A stretch of 50,669 bases of DNA from Caldifarciminota bacterium (GTDB taxonomy: Bacteria; Hydrothermota; Hydrothermia; LBFQ01). Positions 8,291 to 19,316 of the stretch are shown here, one piece after another. The notes under the pieces were generated by a model. It ran no database searches, was not told the DNA's origin, and saw nothing but the letters and a program-made list of their open reading frames with translations. Location of the stretch: contig WFXS01000113.1 in NCBI GenBank assembly GCA_015490465.1, forward strand, positions 1 to 50,669, written 5' to 3'. The first letter of the stretch is position 1. Each line of letters opens with the position of its first letter. Made by a program: the position numbers and the translations under genes.

Positions 8291-9530
8291 AAACGGCGTA
8301 GAGCTTCTCCTCTCTCACACATTTTTTTAAAAACTCCGCCCACGGTTCGTTCTCGTCGCGCAGGAAGTTTCCCCTCCTGAAGGTTATCCTTACGTCCGTG
8401 GGTACGTGTCTGTACCTGCCGAGTTGAGCCAGGGCCTGATACAACCTCTTCTTCGGATTCTTTACGTTCGGGAAAACGAGGTTCAGGTTCTTCTCAAGCC
8501 TCTCCCTCCCGAGGAGCTTCAGGAAGGCCAGGGCCACGATAACCTTCCTGCTCCTGAACTTTATCTCCTTCATTCCGTCGTAGAGGCGGAGTTTTCCCGC
8601 AAAGGACAGGTAGGGACGTTTGTTGTGCCGCCTGTTGACGTACCACCACATATCTGCTATGCCCCGCATATCCTTCGGAGGCTGGTAATCCTCGTTGAAC
8701 CTGTACTTCCGCATGAGGTGGTAATGGGTCCTCAGGAAACCGCAGTCCTCCGGTATCCTTGAGGGGTCCATAGGTTCCTTATCTGTCAAAAAGTCAAGGT
8801 ATATCTCCGAAAGTATGGCCGAATACATGTCCCCGAGGCTCGTAAAGGTGTGTTTCAGAAGTTCCAGTTTAAAGACGTCTATCTCCACGAAAGCCTTGTA
8901 CCGCATCAGATTCAGGATGGCCATCTTTGACCCTTTAGAAAAGGCCCTCTTCAGAACGCCATCGGCTATGTCCTTGTAATCAAACTCGCCTGCCATGAAC
9001 TTGAATAGGAGCGTGTAAATCCTTATCACCTCGTCCGACAGCTCGTAGTACCTTTTGAGGGACGATAGGTTTACCCTTTCCCCTATGTACAACCGCGCCC
9101 GCGTTAGAACGGTATCCACTATGAAGTCCCTGAACTCGCGGCTCTGGTAGCTTTTGACTTTGTAGTCGGTGTCCTTTATGTCCCGCAGTATCCGGATGGC
9201 GACCGAGGGTTTACCGTAGTAGGTGGCCATCATGTCCGCCTCAATTATCCTGTTGTCTGCCCTGCGGATAGCATCCCGCAGAGCCTCGGACTGACACATG
9301 CTCTGATAGATATACACCTCCGTAGAGGCGAAAGCGTCAGGATCCGTCCCCCTCTCCTTCCACATCTTTACGTACTCACTCTGTTTGCGTACATCGCCCA
9401 TGGAGGCTAGGGCTTCAAGAACGTAGAGCATGTTCAGAGATGAGAAGTGGCGATCAAGCCTTGCTCTGGCTTCCCTGTAAGCCAGATAAGCCCTGTTATC
9501 CTTTAAGATATCAAGCAAAACATCCGGCAT
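8289..9530 (-). CDS. SARP-like regulator: helical N-domain plus C-terminal winged helix
   Basis: 413 residues. Residues 1 to about 290 look all-helical and TPR-like without a clear repeat consensus. Residues about 305-400 resemble the OmpR/PhoB-type winged helix of SARP/AfsR activators: a small sheet (KLRLYDGMKEIKFRSRK), a helix (VIVALAFLKLLGRERLEKN), then NPKKRLYQALAQLGR as a possible recognition helix and a final beta-wing (ITFRRGNFLR). The order is reversed compared with SARPs, where the winged helix comes first. A paralogue is encoded at 22702-23949; both adjoin large secreted propeller genes. TATAAT ends 10 nt before ATG 9530. The DNA-binding role and link to the GTTCAAC repeats are inference. 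A helical scaffold protein is the alternative. Confidence 0.7.
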   Translation of the reverse strand: MPDVLLDILKDNRAYLAYREARARLDRHFSSLNMLYVLEALASMGDVRKQSEYVKMWKERGTDPDAFASTEVYIYQSMCQSEALRDAIRRADNRIIEADMMATYYGKPSVAIRILRDIKDTDYKVKSYQSREFRDFIVDTVLTRARLYIGERVNLSSLKRYYELSDEVIRIYTLLFKFMAGEFDYKDIADGVLKRAFSKGSKMAILNLMRYKAFVEIDVFKLELLKHTFTSLGDMYSAILSEIYLDFLTDKEPMDPSRIPEDCGFLRTHYHLMRKYRFNEDYQPPKDMRGIADMWWYVNRRHNKRPYLSFAGKLRLYDGMKEIKFRSRKVIVALAFLKLLGRERLEKNLNLVFPNVKNPKKRLYQALAQLGRYRHVPTDVRITFRRGNFLRDENEPWAEFLKKCVREEKLYAV

Positions 9531-9540
9531 TCCACTTTCA

Positions 9541-9548
9541 ATTATAAC
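9541..9548. promoter_or_regulatory. Overlapping divergent -10 elements
   Basis: The sequence ATTATAAC reads TATAAT on the minus strand (9546-9541, 10 nt before ATG 9530) and TATAAC on the plus strand (9543-9548, 10 nt before TTG 9559). Two face-to-face -10 elements share the same bases, so the two promoters should exclude each other. Confidence 0.5.
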
Positions 9549-9558
9549 GGCGGCACGT

Positions 9559-10020
9559 TTGAGGAAGGGTTATTATTCAGATTCTTCCGGTAATTCAGGA
9601 CTATTTGTTGAGGTACACGGTGAAATACGCCCCAAACTTTTAATTCGTATGCCGCCTCACTATCCCCACAAAACGCCGGCTATCCTACATGATTACCTTC
9701 AGGATTTTGATCCATGCTACCCATCCGTGTCAGGACAAAGGGTCCATTATAATTGTGATACTGGGCAACTTTTCATCGCCCAAGGCGAGGGTGGTGGGAG
9801 GGAAGGTGGAGAGGTTAAGGATGAAGTTGGTGCATTTACCACAGTACTCATCCAATCCAACTTAGTAGAGTGGATATGGAGAATATGGAAGGGCAATAAG
9901 TTTAACAAATTTTTGGGTGTGAAGGAGTTAAGAGAATCGGATACCAGAATTTGTCCCGGCGTTCAAATACTTACTCCCCCAAACGAGTGCTACACCTTTG
10001 CGAGAAATACACTGGAATAG
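9559..10020 (+). CDS. Orphan ORF with RWD/UBC-like YPxxxP motif
   Basis: A 153-codon frame with a TTG start placed 10 nt after a TATAAC hexamer, matching leaderless starts nearby. Codon use (CAA, CCA, TCA, CAT, TAT) and base content are more AT-rich than its neighbours, suggesting transfer or weak constraint. The segment GEIRPKLLIRMPPHYPHKTP contains YPHKTP, matching the YPxxxP signature of the RWD/UBC (E2) fold. It is followed by CYPSVSGQRVHYNCDTGQLF, reminiscent of the HPNV...G.IC region of E2-like proteins, and later by a Trp-rich helix (LVEWIWRIWKG). No convincing catalytic Cys context is seen. It could be an RWD/E2-like adaptor, a decayed gene or a chance ORF. If it is not real, 9549-10070 holds nothing else I recognise. 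Confidence 0.4.
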   Translation: MRKGYYSDSSGNSGLFVEVHGEIRPKLLIRMPPHYPHKTPAILHDYLQDFDPCYPSVSGQRVHYNCDTGQLFIAQGEGGGREGGEVKDEVGAFTTVLIQSNLVEWIWRIWKGNKFNKFLGVKELRESDTRICPGVQILTPPNECYTFARNTLE

Positions 10021-10070
10021 AACAGTACATCTACCACCCGCAACATCCTGGTCGTATTAAACTTCGTCCT

Positions 10071-10076
10071 TAAAAT
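10071..10076 (+). promoter_or_regulatory. -10 element TAAAAT of cupin gene
   Basis: TAAAAT ends 8 nt before GTG 10085, giving a leaderless start. No good -35 hexamer is visible. Confidence 0.5.
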
Positions 10077-10084
10077 CGCCGGCC

Positions 10085-10528
10085 GTGAAAAAGAAGAAGG
10101 AGTGGCCGATTTACATGCCGTACGACGGCGAGACCTGGCCCGACGGCTACCCCATGCGATACCGCCCCTACGTGAAGAAGGTCGTACTTTTAGGCAAAAG
10201 GAACGGACTTAACTTTGAGGTCAGGTACTTTGAGATACAGCCCGGATACGCCTCCTCCCTTGAGAAGCACGAGCATCAGCACGCCGTCATGATACTGAAG
10301 GGTGAGGGATCGGTCTTCGTAAAGGACAGGGTGTACGACGTCAAGCCCTACGATGTCGTATGGATTCCGTCCTGGACCCCCCACCAGTTAATAGCCGACA
10401 AGGGCCAACCCCTTGGGTTCCTGTGCATCGTGGACGTTGAAAGGGATAGGCCAACGCCCCTTTCCGAAGACGAGATCAGGGCTATCAAAGAAGATCCGGT
10501 GCTTTCAAAAAGGGTAAAACTACCGTAG
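10085..10528 (+). CDS. Cupin-domain protein
   Basis: 147 residues, GTG start, no Shine-Dalgarno but a -10 hexamer 8 nt upstream. A single conserved beta-barrel (cupin_2 type) spans roughly residues 45-120. Motif 1 is LEKHEHQHAVMILKGEG, with candidate metal-binding His residues and a downstream Glu/Gly pattern. Motif 2 is PYDVVWIPSWTPHQL, with the second-motif His. Small stand-alone cupins bind a metal and act as isomerases, dioxygenases or sugar-binding proteins; nothing local tells which. It is cytoplasmic, having no signal peptide. Its stop codon overlaps the TAGAAT -10 of the next gene. Confidence 0.85.
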   Translation: MKKKKEWPIYMPYDGETWPDGYPMRYRPYVKKVVLLGKRNGLNFEVRYFEIQPGYASSLEKHEHQHAVMILKGEGSVFVKDRVYDVKPYDVVWIPSWTPHQLIADKGQPLGFLCIVDVERDRPTPLSEDEIRAIKEDPVLSKRVKLP

Positions 10529-10531
10529 AAT
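10526..10531 (+). promoter_or_regulatory. -10 element TAGAAT of permease gene
   Basis: TAGAAT begins on the cupin stop codon and ends 10 nt before GTG 10542. Confidence 0.45.
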
Positions 10532-10541
10532 AAAAGACTCC

Positions 10542-11720
10542 GTGGGCGCCCATCTATTTTTAATACGGAAGTACATCTTCACCAGCGGTAGCAGGATAGT
10601 TTCCGTCTTTGCCCTCCTCAGTGTCCTCTCCATAGCCCTCGGTGTATCTATCCTGATAATCGTGACCGGGATAATGAACGGTTTCCAGTCGGAACTCAAA
10701 CGTCGCATACTCATACTTCAGCCCCATCTCCACATAACCCACCCTCTCGGCGTACCGTTCCGTAACGTTGAAGACGTGATGAAGGAGTTGAGGAGTCTGG
10801 GTATAGATCCCTCTCCAGCCATCCTGACGAAGGTCATAGTCAGGGAGGGGAACTCTCTGGACGGCGTGGTCCTCCGGGCGCAGGACGTAAAACACATAAA
10901 ACGTGAACTTAAGGATTATATGGTCCTTGGAGAGATAGGGGACGGGGTACTTATCGGGACGAGCCTCGCCTCCCGACTCGGCGTTGATCCGGGGATGGAC
11001 GTGGAGATCGTAAGTCTCCGCCAGACCCCTTTCGGCCCCCAGATGGTACCCCGTAAGGTAAAGGTTTCCGGGATATTTGAGACCGGCCTTATGATGCACG
11101 ACGACCAGACCGTAATAATGGACATAAAAGAGGCGCGAAAGATCGTAGGCCTGAAGGACGACGAGACCCCTCTCGTATTCGGCTACGTCCCCAACCCCTA
11201 CGATGCAGGGAAGTACTGCAAGAAGGTCGTGAAACTTAACTACGGATGCACATCGTGGCAGACCATAAACCGTACCCTCTTCGCCGCCCTCAAGATGGAG
11301 AGACTGGCCATAAGCCTGTCCTTCGCCCTCATCCTCCTGATATCGGCTATAAACGTGGTGGTGAGCATAACCATGCTGACCCTTGAGAAGAGGTGGGAGA
11401 TAGGCCTCATGAAGGCTCTCGGTTTCACCCGGTGGGATATAACCTCGGTCTTTACGGGGGTCGGGGGCATACTCGGTGTCCTCGGTGCCGCCATCGGTTC
11501 CGTTTTCGGATGGGGGATCTCCTACGTAGCCGATACGTACAAACTCGTTAAGATCCCCGCGGACGTGTACATGATAGATTACGTCCCCATTAAACCGCAA
11601 CTACTGGACTGGGTTATAATACTTCTTCTCACCCTCGTCATATCCCTCGTGGCTGCCTATGTGCCTTCCACCATGGCGGCCCGTCTCAAAACGGTGGACG
11701 CTCTACGTAAGGTGATATAA
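10542..11720 (+). CDS. FtsX/LolC-LolE-family ABC permease
   Basis: 392 residues with the MacB/FtsX layout. TM1 is near residues 17-42 (SVFALLSVLSIALGVSILII). A periplasmic domain follows to about 245. Three C-terminal helices come next: about 250-275 (AISLSFALILLISAINVVVS), about 305-330 (GGILGVLGAAIGSVFGWGI) and about 355-380 (LDWVIILLLTLVISLVAAY). The N-terminal RKYIF and KRRI pattern and LTLEKRWEIGLMKALGFTR before TM3 are typical of LolC/LolE, which extract lipoproteins from the inner membrane with the ATPase LolD. No lolD lies in this window. The GTG start is supported by a -10 10 nt upstream. Confidence 0.87.
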   Translation: MGAHLFLIRKYIFTSGSRIVSVFALLSVLSIALGVSILIIVTGIMNGFQSELKRRILILQPHLHITHPLGVPFRNVEDVMKELRSLGIDPSPAILTKVIVREGNSLDGVVLRAQDVKHIKRELKDYMVLGEIGDGVLIGTSLASRLGVDPGMDVEIVSLRQTPFGPQMVPRKVKVSGIFETGLMMHDDQTVIMDIKEARKIVGLKDDETPLVFGYVPNPYDAGKYCKKVVKLNYGCTSWQTINRTLFAALKMERLAISLSFALILLISAINVVVSITMLTLEKRWEIGLMKALGFTRWDITSVFTGVGGILGVLGAAIGSVFGWGISYVADTYKLVKIPADVYMIDYVPIKPQLLDWVIILLLTLVISLVAAYVPSTMAARLKTVDALRKVI

Positions 11721-11728
11721 AACGGCCT

Positions 11729-11734
11729 TAAAAT
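11729..11734 (+). promoter_or_regulatory. -10 element TAAAAT of DUF1232 gene
   Basis: TAAAAT ends 6 nt before GTG 11741, giving a leaderless start only about 20 bp after the permease stop codon. Confidence 0.5.
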
Positions 11735-11740
11735 TCTCCT

Positions 11741-14160
<2,420 letters not shown>

Positions 14161-14197
14161 ATTAACGCGAGGAAGTAATTTCGTACTCATATCAGGA

Positions 14198-14219
14198 AAG
14201 GGGGGACACCGCCCCCCTT
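14198..14219. terminator. Stem-loop between ligA and convergent surface gene
   Basis: AAGGGGGG/CCCCCCTT with a 6-nt loop (ACACCG). The T-run after the stem is short on both strands, so termination may be weak, but the position between convergent genes supports the role. Confidence 0.65.
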
Positions 14220-14225
14220 ATCCCT

Positions 14226-15788
14226 TCACCTTACTACGTACTTCGTTATCTTTCTGCCCGTGCGTACGAAGTAGACGCCTGAAGGTAGCCTCAGAGGGGA
14301 CAGATCAACTGCTCCATCCTCAACCTTTACCCTGCCCACGATCCTGCCGGAAGAAGAGTACACCGTGGCGTGGCCTGTGGTCTCGCCGTTATCCCGCGTC
14401 CTCTCCGAAACTTCTGTGGCCACGTCCTTGTAGAACATGATAACCACGTTCGTGTCTATGGCGGAGATGTTGGGGGACGTACCCGTTATGGCCGATCCGG
14501 TGTAGGCGAGGCCGGTATCTCCGAAGATACTCTCTATACCTATGGTGGCCGAAGGCGTTGATGAGCCGAAGTCCGTGTTCTTGTAAAGGAAGTATATCTC
14601 GCTCTGAAGGGTGGGATCCGTGAGGTTCGGCAGTTCCTTTATCTGGATCTGGAAGTTCGCCGATCCGGAGGATGAACCGTAGGTCTTCACGCTGTCCCAC
14701 TCTATGACCAGAATACGGTTGGGAGACGTCCCCACGACCTTGTACTTCACGGAGCCGAGGACCACGAGGTCGTCCCAGAAAACGGCCATCAGGTGGTCCG
14801 GATCCGTGGTGTCGGGTATGGGGGTGTTGTTCCTGTAGGAGTTAGTGTAGTACCCCAACGATGCCCATCCGTTGGAGGAGACGATTATTTTGTACCCCGG
14901 AAGCAGGGATACTCCGTAGAGCCTTATCTTGAAGGGTGCGGGAATGGTATCGTAGACGTCATCGCCGGAAAGTACGAAATGCACGCTCGTGTCCCCGAGG
15001 ATGGTGTCGTGGAGAAGGACGGCGCCGGGTGAATAATCCGTAACGTTCGGCGTAAATCCGAAACCGTCGTTTATAAGTCCGAAGTAGGAACACCCTTCGC
15101 TCCCGTCCTCGTTCTCCGTCCCCATGGAAGCCGATGTACTGCTCGTACTCTGATAGTCCCCGTAGAACACCCAGACCATGACGTTATTTCCGTTGCGTAT
15201 GCTATCGGTTATTATCAGCTCTATCTTACCGTAAGAGGCGGGGGAACTGTTGCTCCAGTAGGCTATGCTGTCCCACTCTATGACGAGGGCCTGATGTGCC
15301 TCCCAGCCTGCCCACGCTCCGGGGAAGGTGCTTAGGTCGGACACCGTCCATACGTAGGCCGTAGACTTCATATCGTCCCAGAAGGGTGCTATAACCGTAT
15401 AGTTCGGTAGGCCGGCGAAAGGTATGGTGTCGTTTGAAGAGTCGTTACTTCCGAGGAGGGAGTCAAAGGAGGCCACGACGTTGCTGCTCACGTAGAGGCT
15501 GTCCAGCGCGGGGTGTGTGGTCCCGTAAAAGGTCATATCAAACGGGATGGGTACGGCCGCCACGCTCTCGTCGGACCTCGGAAACATCTGATCCGCCGTG
15601 AGGGGTCTCTCTATCCAGTACTGCAAGGGATCCGTCGTTTCATAAAACTGCATGTAGCATCCCCTTGCCGGTTCTCCCACGTTTATCCAGTTGAAGGTTG
15701 CCTGCGGTGGGCCACCGCGGTTGTCCTTCCAGTAATAACCGAAGGCGTCCGGCCCACCCTGCGCGCTCACGATAAAACCGAACAACAT
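14226..15788 (-). CDS. Secreted protein with two NIDO-like domains and sorting domain
   Basis: 520 residues. I chose ATG 15788 (MLFGFIVSAQ, a short uncharged signal-like segment) because a TAAAAT hexamer ends 10 nt upstream. An extension to TTG 15839 would start inside the operator repeat. Two homologous beta-rich units are visible, roughly 65-235 and 265-430. Each contains a FYG or RLYG strand, a VSSN(V/G)...AS turn, an (A/I)(P/V)FWDD motif, then LVIEWDS and a GIES- or LIND-type end; this resembles nidogen (NIDO) extracellular domains. The last 75 residues are a sorting domain (VYSSSGRIVGRV ... GVYFVRTGRKITKYVVR). It is probably displayed on the cell surface. It is divergent from an LVIVD-repeat gene and shares operator copy B with it. 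Confidence 0.82.
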   Translation of the reverse strand: MLFGFIVSAQGGPDAFGYYWKDNRGGPPQATFNWINVGEPARGCYMQFYETTDPLQYWIERPLTADQMFPRSDESVAAVPIPFDMTFYGTTHPALDSLYVSSNVVASFDSLLGSNDSSNDTIPFAGLPNYTVIAPFWDDMKSTAYVWTVSDLSTFPGAWAGWEAHQALVIEWDSIAYWSNSSPASYGKIELIITDSIRNGNNVMVWVFYGDYQSTSSTSASMGTENEDGSEGCSYFGLINDGFGFTPNVTDYSPGAVLLHDTILGDTSVHFVLSGDDVYDTIPAPFKIRLYGVSLLPGYKIIVSSNGWASLGYYTNSYRNNTPIPDTTDPDHLMAVFWDDLVVLGSVKYKVVGTSPNRILVIEWDSVKTYGSSSGSANFQIQIKELPNLTDPTLQSEIYFLYKNTDFGSSTPSATIGIESIFGDTGLAYTGSAITGTSPNISAIDTNVVIMFYKDVATEVSERTRDNGETTGHATVYSSSGRIVGRVKVEDGAVDLSPLRLPSGVYFVRTGRKITKYVVR

Positions 15789-15798
15789 ATCACCGGGG

Positions 15799-15804
15799 AT
15801 TTTA
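15799..15804 (-). promoter_or_regulatory. -10 element TAAAAT of NIDO-like surface gene
   Basis: Minus-strand TAAAAT lies at 30-35 positions beyond the end of operator copy B (one base further than in the other four promoters) and ends 10 nt before ATG 15788. Confidence 0.55.
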
Positions 15805-15833
15805 GGACGGCTCTTATAGGGCCGAACGGGTGT

Positions 15834-15854
15834 GTTCAACAGGGGAGGTTGAAC
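15834..15854. promoter_or_regulatory. Operator-like inverted repeat, copy B (bidirectional)
   Basis: GTTCAAC-N7-GTTGAAC between two divergent surface-protein genes. A -10 hexamer is found at the characteristic distance on both sides: TAGAAT at 15883-15888 on the plus strand and TAAAAT at 15804-15799 on the minus strand. Confidence 0.8.
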
Positions 15855-15882
15855 CCCACGTTGTATCGTACAGGTGCGTTCT

Positions 15883-15888
15883 TAGAAT
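15883..15888 (+). promoter_or_regulatory. -10 element TAGAAT of LVIVD gene 1
   Basis: TAGAAT within TTCTTAGAATCT, identical to the element before the paralogue at 19332. It ends 11 nt before ATG 15900. A TTGTAT hexamer 16 bp upstream could act as a weak -35. Confidence 0.6.
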
Positions 15889-15899
15889 CTCTTTCGGAT

Positions 15900-18800
15900 A
15901 TGTTCCATGCGATAGTATTCGCAACGACAAATTCGGGAACGGCCGCGCGAAGCGTGGTGGCTGCGGAGAGGGGGATAAAGAAGGTGGGAGACTTCCGCGT
16001 CCTCTCAGGCTTTGACTCCTTAAACGCCAGCTTCCACAGCAACTGGCCCTTCGGACCCTCTTACGCCGTCCTCTACGACCACGGCAGGGGGGTAATATAT
16101 CTATCCTCTGGTGGGGCCATATACGTTATGGACACCCTGATGAACGTTCTCGCCGAGATAAGGACCCGTGGGGTGGTATGGGACATGGCATACGACGAAG
16201 ACGACTACCGCCTCTACGTGGCGGTCGGGAAGGCCGGGGTTCAGATATGGGACGTAAACGATCCGGCTGCGCCTTCCGAACTGGGTTTTGGGGTGTCCAT
16301 ACCCTACGCGAGAGGGCTGTTCCTAATCTCTAAATGGAACAGGCTGTACATTGCGGGGGGCGGTACGGTTTACGTCGTTGATATAACCAACGTGAGCGCC
16401 GAAGATCTGATAGGATCCTACGATATAGGTGGAAGCGCCTATACCTACGACCTCGTCGTACACGACGGCATCGTATACGTGGCGGCAGGGGACAGCGGAG
16501 TGATAGCCCTTGAGGACAACAGGACATCCCCTCCCACTAGGTACACACCTTATGCAAACCTGACCACGCTCTCATACGCCATAGACGTGGATTACGCGGA
16601 CATGAGGGAGGTTGTCAACCCTTACAGCGGGTACGCTCCCTCACCCAGCCTCATCGTATTGACAGCCGACAGGATATACAGGTACAACCTTCACGAAGCC
16701 GGCGTGGAGGACTTTATCAACTTCCCATCTAACTTCTCACCGAGGGCCATCAAGGTGGAGAAGGACAGGATATGGGTGTCCAACGCGAATCAAGGCGACA
16801 CGGCCTACCTTCATCTGGACGCGGACATGGATGGTATAGGGAGGCACAGGACGTACAGGGGAGGGGCCTACGCCCTTGACGTGGCCGGGAACCAGCTCGT
16901 CCTCGCTGAGGCGAACTACGGAGGGGAGCTTTACAGGCTAACTTACGACATCACCTCCACATCTGGCCTGCCCTGGGGGTACGTGGACTACTGGTGTGAC
17001 TCCGCTTACTACGTGGGGGATATTGAACTGCGGGGAGTTATGAATCCACCCTCTTATATCGGCCTCCACTTCGTTCAGGGAGGGTACTACTATCAGAACG
17101 GCAGCTGCTATCATCTGGTGACCGATCCCTCGGCCAGCCGGCTTACCTGCCTAACCCTCGGGGCGTCTCAGGCCTACGCCTGCTGGGATAGCTCCATCTT
17201 CGTGATAGACATGAACAACCCGTCTTCGTGGAGGAAGGTTACACTCGGGGATAGCCTCGTGGTTCAGGATATAGTGATCAGAGGCCCTAACGTTTACGCC
17301 CTGACCCGGGATGTAGCCCACAATAGAAACAAGATATTCAGACTTCAACCTTCCGGCGACAGTTTGGTTGTCGTGGACTCCACCATTATAAGGGACGGGA
17401 ACTCGCTGTTCGTAGACGAGGAGATGGTTCAGATATCCAACCGTTACCTCTACATAAAGGAATCTCCGGACTTTGGGCCTTCGGACGATTCCATATACAT
17501 CTACCGTCTGGATCCCGATCCCGTGTATGTGGGTGCCTTTTCACCAAAGGTCGGGTTTGCTTCACCGTGTGGGGTGAGTTCCTATACGAAGGTGCCAGAC
17601 TTCGCGCTGTACGGAAACTACCTGTACGTGGCTATCGCATGCACGACCGACGTTAACATGGATACCTTTTACATTTCCATATACGACGCAAGCCATCCGG
17701 AGTGGGAGATACCCAAGATCGTAGATTTTATGGTAAGCGCAAATAACTCTCTTCAAAACACCAACTCCCGCGTGGACGTAAGGGGAAACAGGCTTTACGT
17801 CACGGCCGGAGACACCATAGTGGCGGTGGATATAAGCTCTCCGTTTTTCCCGAAGCGGGTCGCCCGCCAGTACCTCCAGCACACGGCGGAGTACGATGAA
17901 GCCGTGTCCTCGGACCTTGAGGCGACGAACAGGTACGTATATACCGTGCATAACAGCCGCAACGATATGCTCTGGGATTACTACAAGGTGGCAAGTATTC
18001 AGGTGGATTCCCTTCCAACCAACGGTTATCTCATGAGTACCTACACCGCGTGGGGCTGGACTAAAGACGTGGAGGTATACGGCAACTACGCCTACCTCGC
18101 CATAGAGGACGACAACGACGCCGCCCTATTCGGTGGCCAGGACCTGGTGATACTTGACATCTCAGGAACACAACCCACCTACGTCTCAGGTATAACACTG
18201 ACCGGCAAAGCAGAGGGCCTCACAGTCGCCAACGACACTGTCTATATGGCCATGGGAACCAACGGCGTATACGCCATAGACGTGACGAACAAGAGCAACC
18301 CCACACTCATAAACACCTACAACACACCCGGATACGCTTACGATGTGTATTGCGACTGCGCCCTCTTCGGCTCCGGCCTGCTCTTCATAGCAGACAGCTC
18401 CTCCCTCTACGCCATAAATCACAGCAGTTTCACGTACCACGAGGACTACGGAATGCCTTCCGGTGCCGTAGCCGTAAGCGTGGCAACCTACGGAGGAGTA
18501 GCCTACGTGGCCATGAAGGGAGGCATAGACGGAGGACTTCTGGCAGTAGACGTCTCAGGCACACCGTTCACGTACCTTGGCGAATACACCGACACCTACG
18601 TCCTCACGGACGCAATGGATGTGTCATTAGACGTCATGAACAACCTCGCATACGTCGCCTACATGGACAACGGTATGGACGCCATAGACATAAGCGATCC
18701 GGCGAACATGAGCCTGCAGGGGTACTGGTACAGTCCGGGAAACAAGGTGATAGGTACCTTCTACGATGCAACAGGTGGGAAGGTTTATATAGCCAACTAC

Positions 18801-19220
18801 TACGACGGCTTTGTAGGTTCGGCCTACGATCCTCTGAGCGGGTCCTATTACACTACGTCCAGTTATACAGCGCCTTCCGGGCCGAGGGACGTGTGGTACA
18901 GGGATGGTAAGGTGTACACGGCGAGCGTTACTGCGGGCATGCAGGTGTACACTGCGGACGTGGCAACGGCGAGTGAGGAGATGCCGGGTAAGGTTGAGGG
19001 TGTAGAGGTTGCCTTTGGTGAGGGTGGAAAGGTGATGTTGAGAGGGGAGGGTGAGGGTATAGAGGTGAAGATATACGACGCCTCTGGAAGGTTGATGTAC
19101 AGCAGGAAGGTTGATGTGAGGGGTGAGGAGGTGCTGAGGACGGGGCTACCCTCCGGTGTGTTCATGCTTCACCTGAAGGAAGGTGGGAGGAGCAGGCTCC
19201 TCAAGTTCGTAGTCAGGTAG
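15900..19220 (+). CDS. LVIVD-repeat surface protein 1 with sorting domain
   Basis: 1106 residues from ATG 15900. Longer in-frame extensions would run back through the promoter and the divergent gene. The start also matches that of the paralogue at 19332: both continue NSGTAARSVVAA..GIKKVGDFRVLSGFDSLNA. Body: beta-propeller blades of LVIVD type (GNYAYLAIE ... LVILDISGTQP; TVYMAMGTNGVYAIDV) over most of the length, with a CxC motif (VYCDC) near the last third. The end is a sorting domain (KIYDASGRLMYSRKV ... LLKFVVR). The N-terminus (MFHAIVFATT) is a weak signal peptide. Likely surface-exposed, function unknown. The middle differs strongly from the paralogue while both ends are nearly the same. 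Confidence 0.85.
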   Translation: MFHAIVFATTNSGTAARSVVAAERGIKKVGDFRVLSGFDSLNASFHSNWPFGPSYAVLYDHGRGVIYLSSGGAIYVMDTLMNVLAEIRTRGVVWDMAYDEDDYRLYVAVGKAGVQIWDVNDPAAPSELGFGVSIPYARGLFLISKWNRLYIAGGGTVYVVDITNVSAEDLIGSYDIGGSAYTYDLVVHDGIVYVAAGDSGVIALEDNRTSPPTRYTPYANLTTLSYAIDVDYADMREVVNPYSGYAPSPSLIVLTADRIYRYNLHEAGVEDFINFPSNFSPRAIKVEKDRIWVSNANQGDTAYLHLDADMDGIGRHRTYRGGAYALDVAGNQLVLAEANYGGELYRLTYDITSTSGLPWGYVDYWCDSAYYVGDIELRGVMNPPSYIGLHFVQGGYYYQNGSCYHLVTDPSASRLTCLTLGASQAYACWDSSIFVIDMNNPSSWRKVTLGDSLVVQDIVIRGPNVYALTRDVAHNRNKIFRLQPSGDSLVVVDSTIIRDGNSLFVDEEMVQISNRYLYIKESPDFGPSDDSIYIYRLDPDPVYVGAFSPKVGFASPCGVSSYTKVPDFALYGNYLYVAIACTTDVNMDTFYISIYDASHPEWEIPKIVDFMVSANNSLQNTNSRVDVRGNRLYVTAGDTIVAVDISSPFFPKRVARQYLQHTAEYDEAVSSDLEATNRYVYTVHNSRNDMLWDYYKVASIQVDSLPTNGYLMSTYTAWGWTKDVEVYGNYAYLAIEDDNDAALFGGQDLVILDISGTQPTYVSGITLTGKAEGLTVANDTVYMAMGTNGVYAIDVTNKSNPTLINTYNTPGYAYDVYCDCALFGSGLLFIADSSSLYAINHSSFTYHEDYGMPSGAVAVSVATYGGVAYVAMKGGIDGGLLAVDVSGTPFTYLGEYTDTYVLTDAMDVSLDVMNNLAYVAYMDNGMDAIDISDPANMSLQGYWYSPGNKVIGTFYDATGGKVYIANYYDGFVGSAYDPLSGSYYTTSSYTAPSGPRDVWYRDGKVYTASVTAGMQVYTADVATASEEMPGKVEGVEVAFGEGGKVMLRGEGEGIEVKIYDASGRLMYSRKVDVRGEEVLRTGLPSGVFMLHLKEGGRSRLLKFVVR

Positions 19221-19267
19221 CCCACCATCGCGGTGTTCCCCCCCGCCCATTAGGGCGGGGGTTTTTT
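18041..19267 (+). repeat. 3' third of LVIVD gene 1 plus terminator, repeat copy 1
   Basis: About 1.2 kb that is highly similar at DNA level to 21458-22681, including the sorting domain, the post-stop sequence CCCACCATCGCGGTGTTC and the terminator. The central part of the two genes is much less similar. Confidence 0.9.
19240..19267 (+). terminator. Rho-independent terminator of LVIVD gene 1
   Basis: Stem CCCCCGCCC/GGGCGGGGG with an ATTA loop, followed directly by six T. The T-tract abuts operator copy C. Confidence 0.92.
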
Positions 19268-19288
19268 GTTCAACACGGGATGTTGAAC
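19268..19288. promoter_or_regulatory. Operator-like inverted repeat, copy C
   Basis: GTTCAAC-N7-GTTGAAC immediately after the terminator T-run of the preceding gene. TTAGAATC begins 28 positions after its last base, exactly as at copies A and B. Confidence 0.8.
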
Positions 19289-19316
19289 CTAACGTTAGCC
19301 CGCACAGGTACGTTCT

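Noticed and set aside
15513-15899. N-terminal extension of LVIVD gene 1 to about 1235 residues
   Set aside because: It would run through the operator, the -10 element and the start of the divergent NIDO-like gene, and the paralogue has no such extension.
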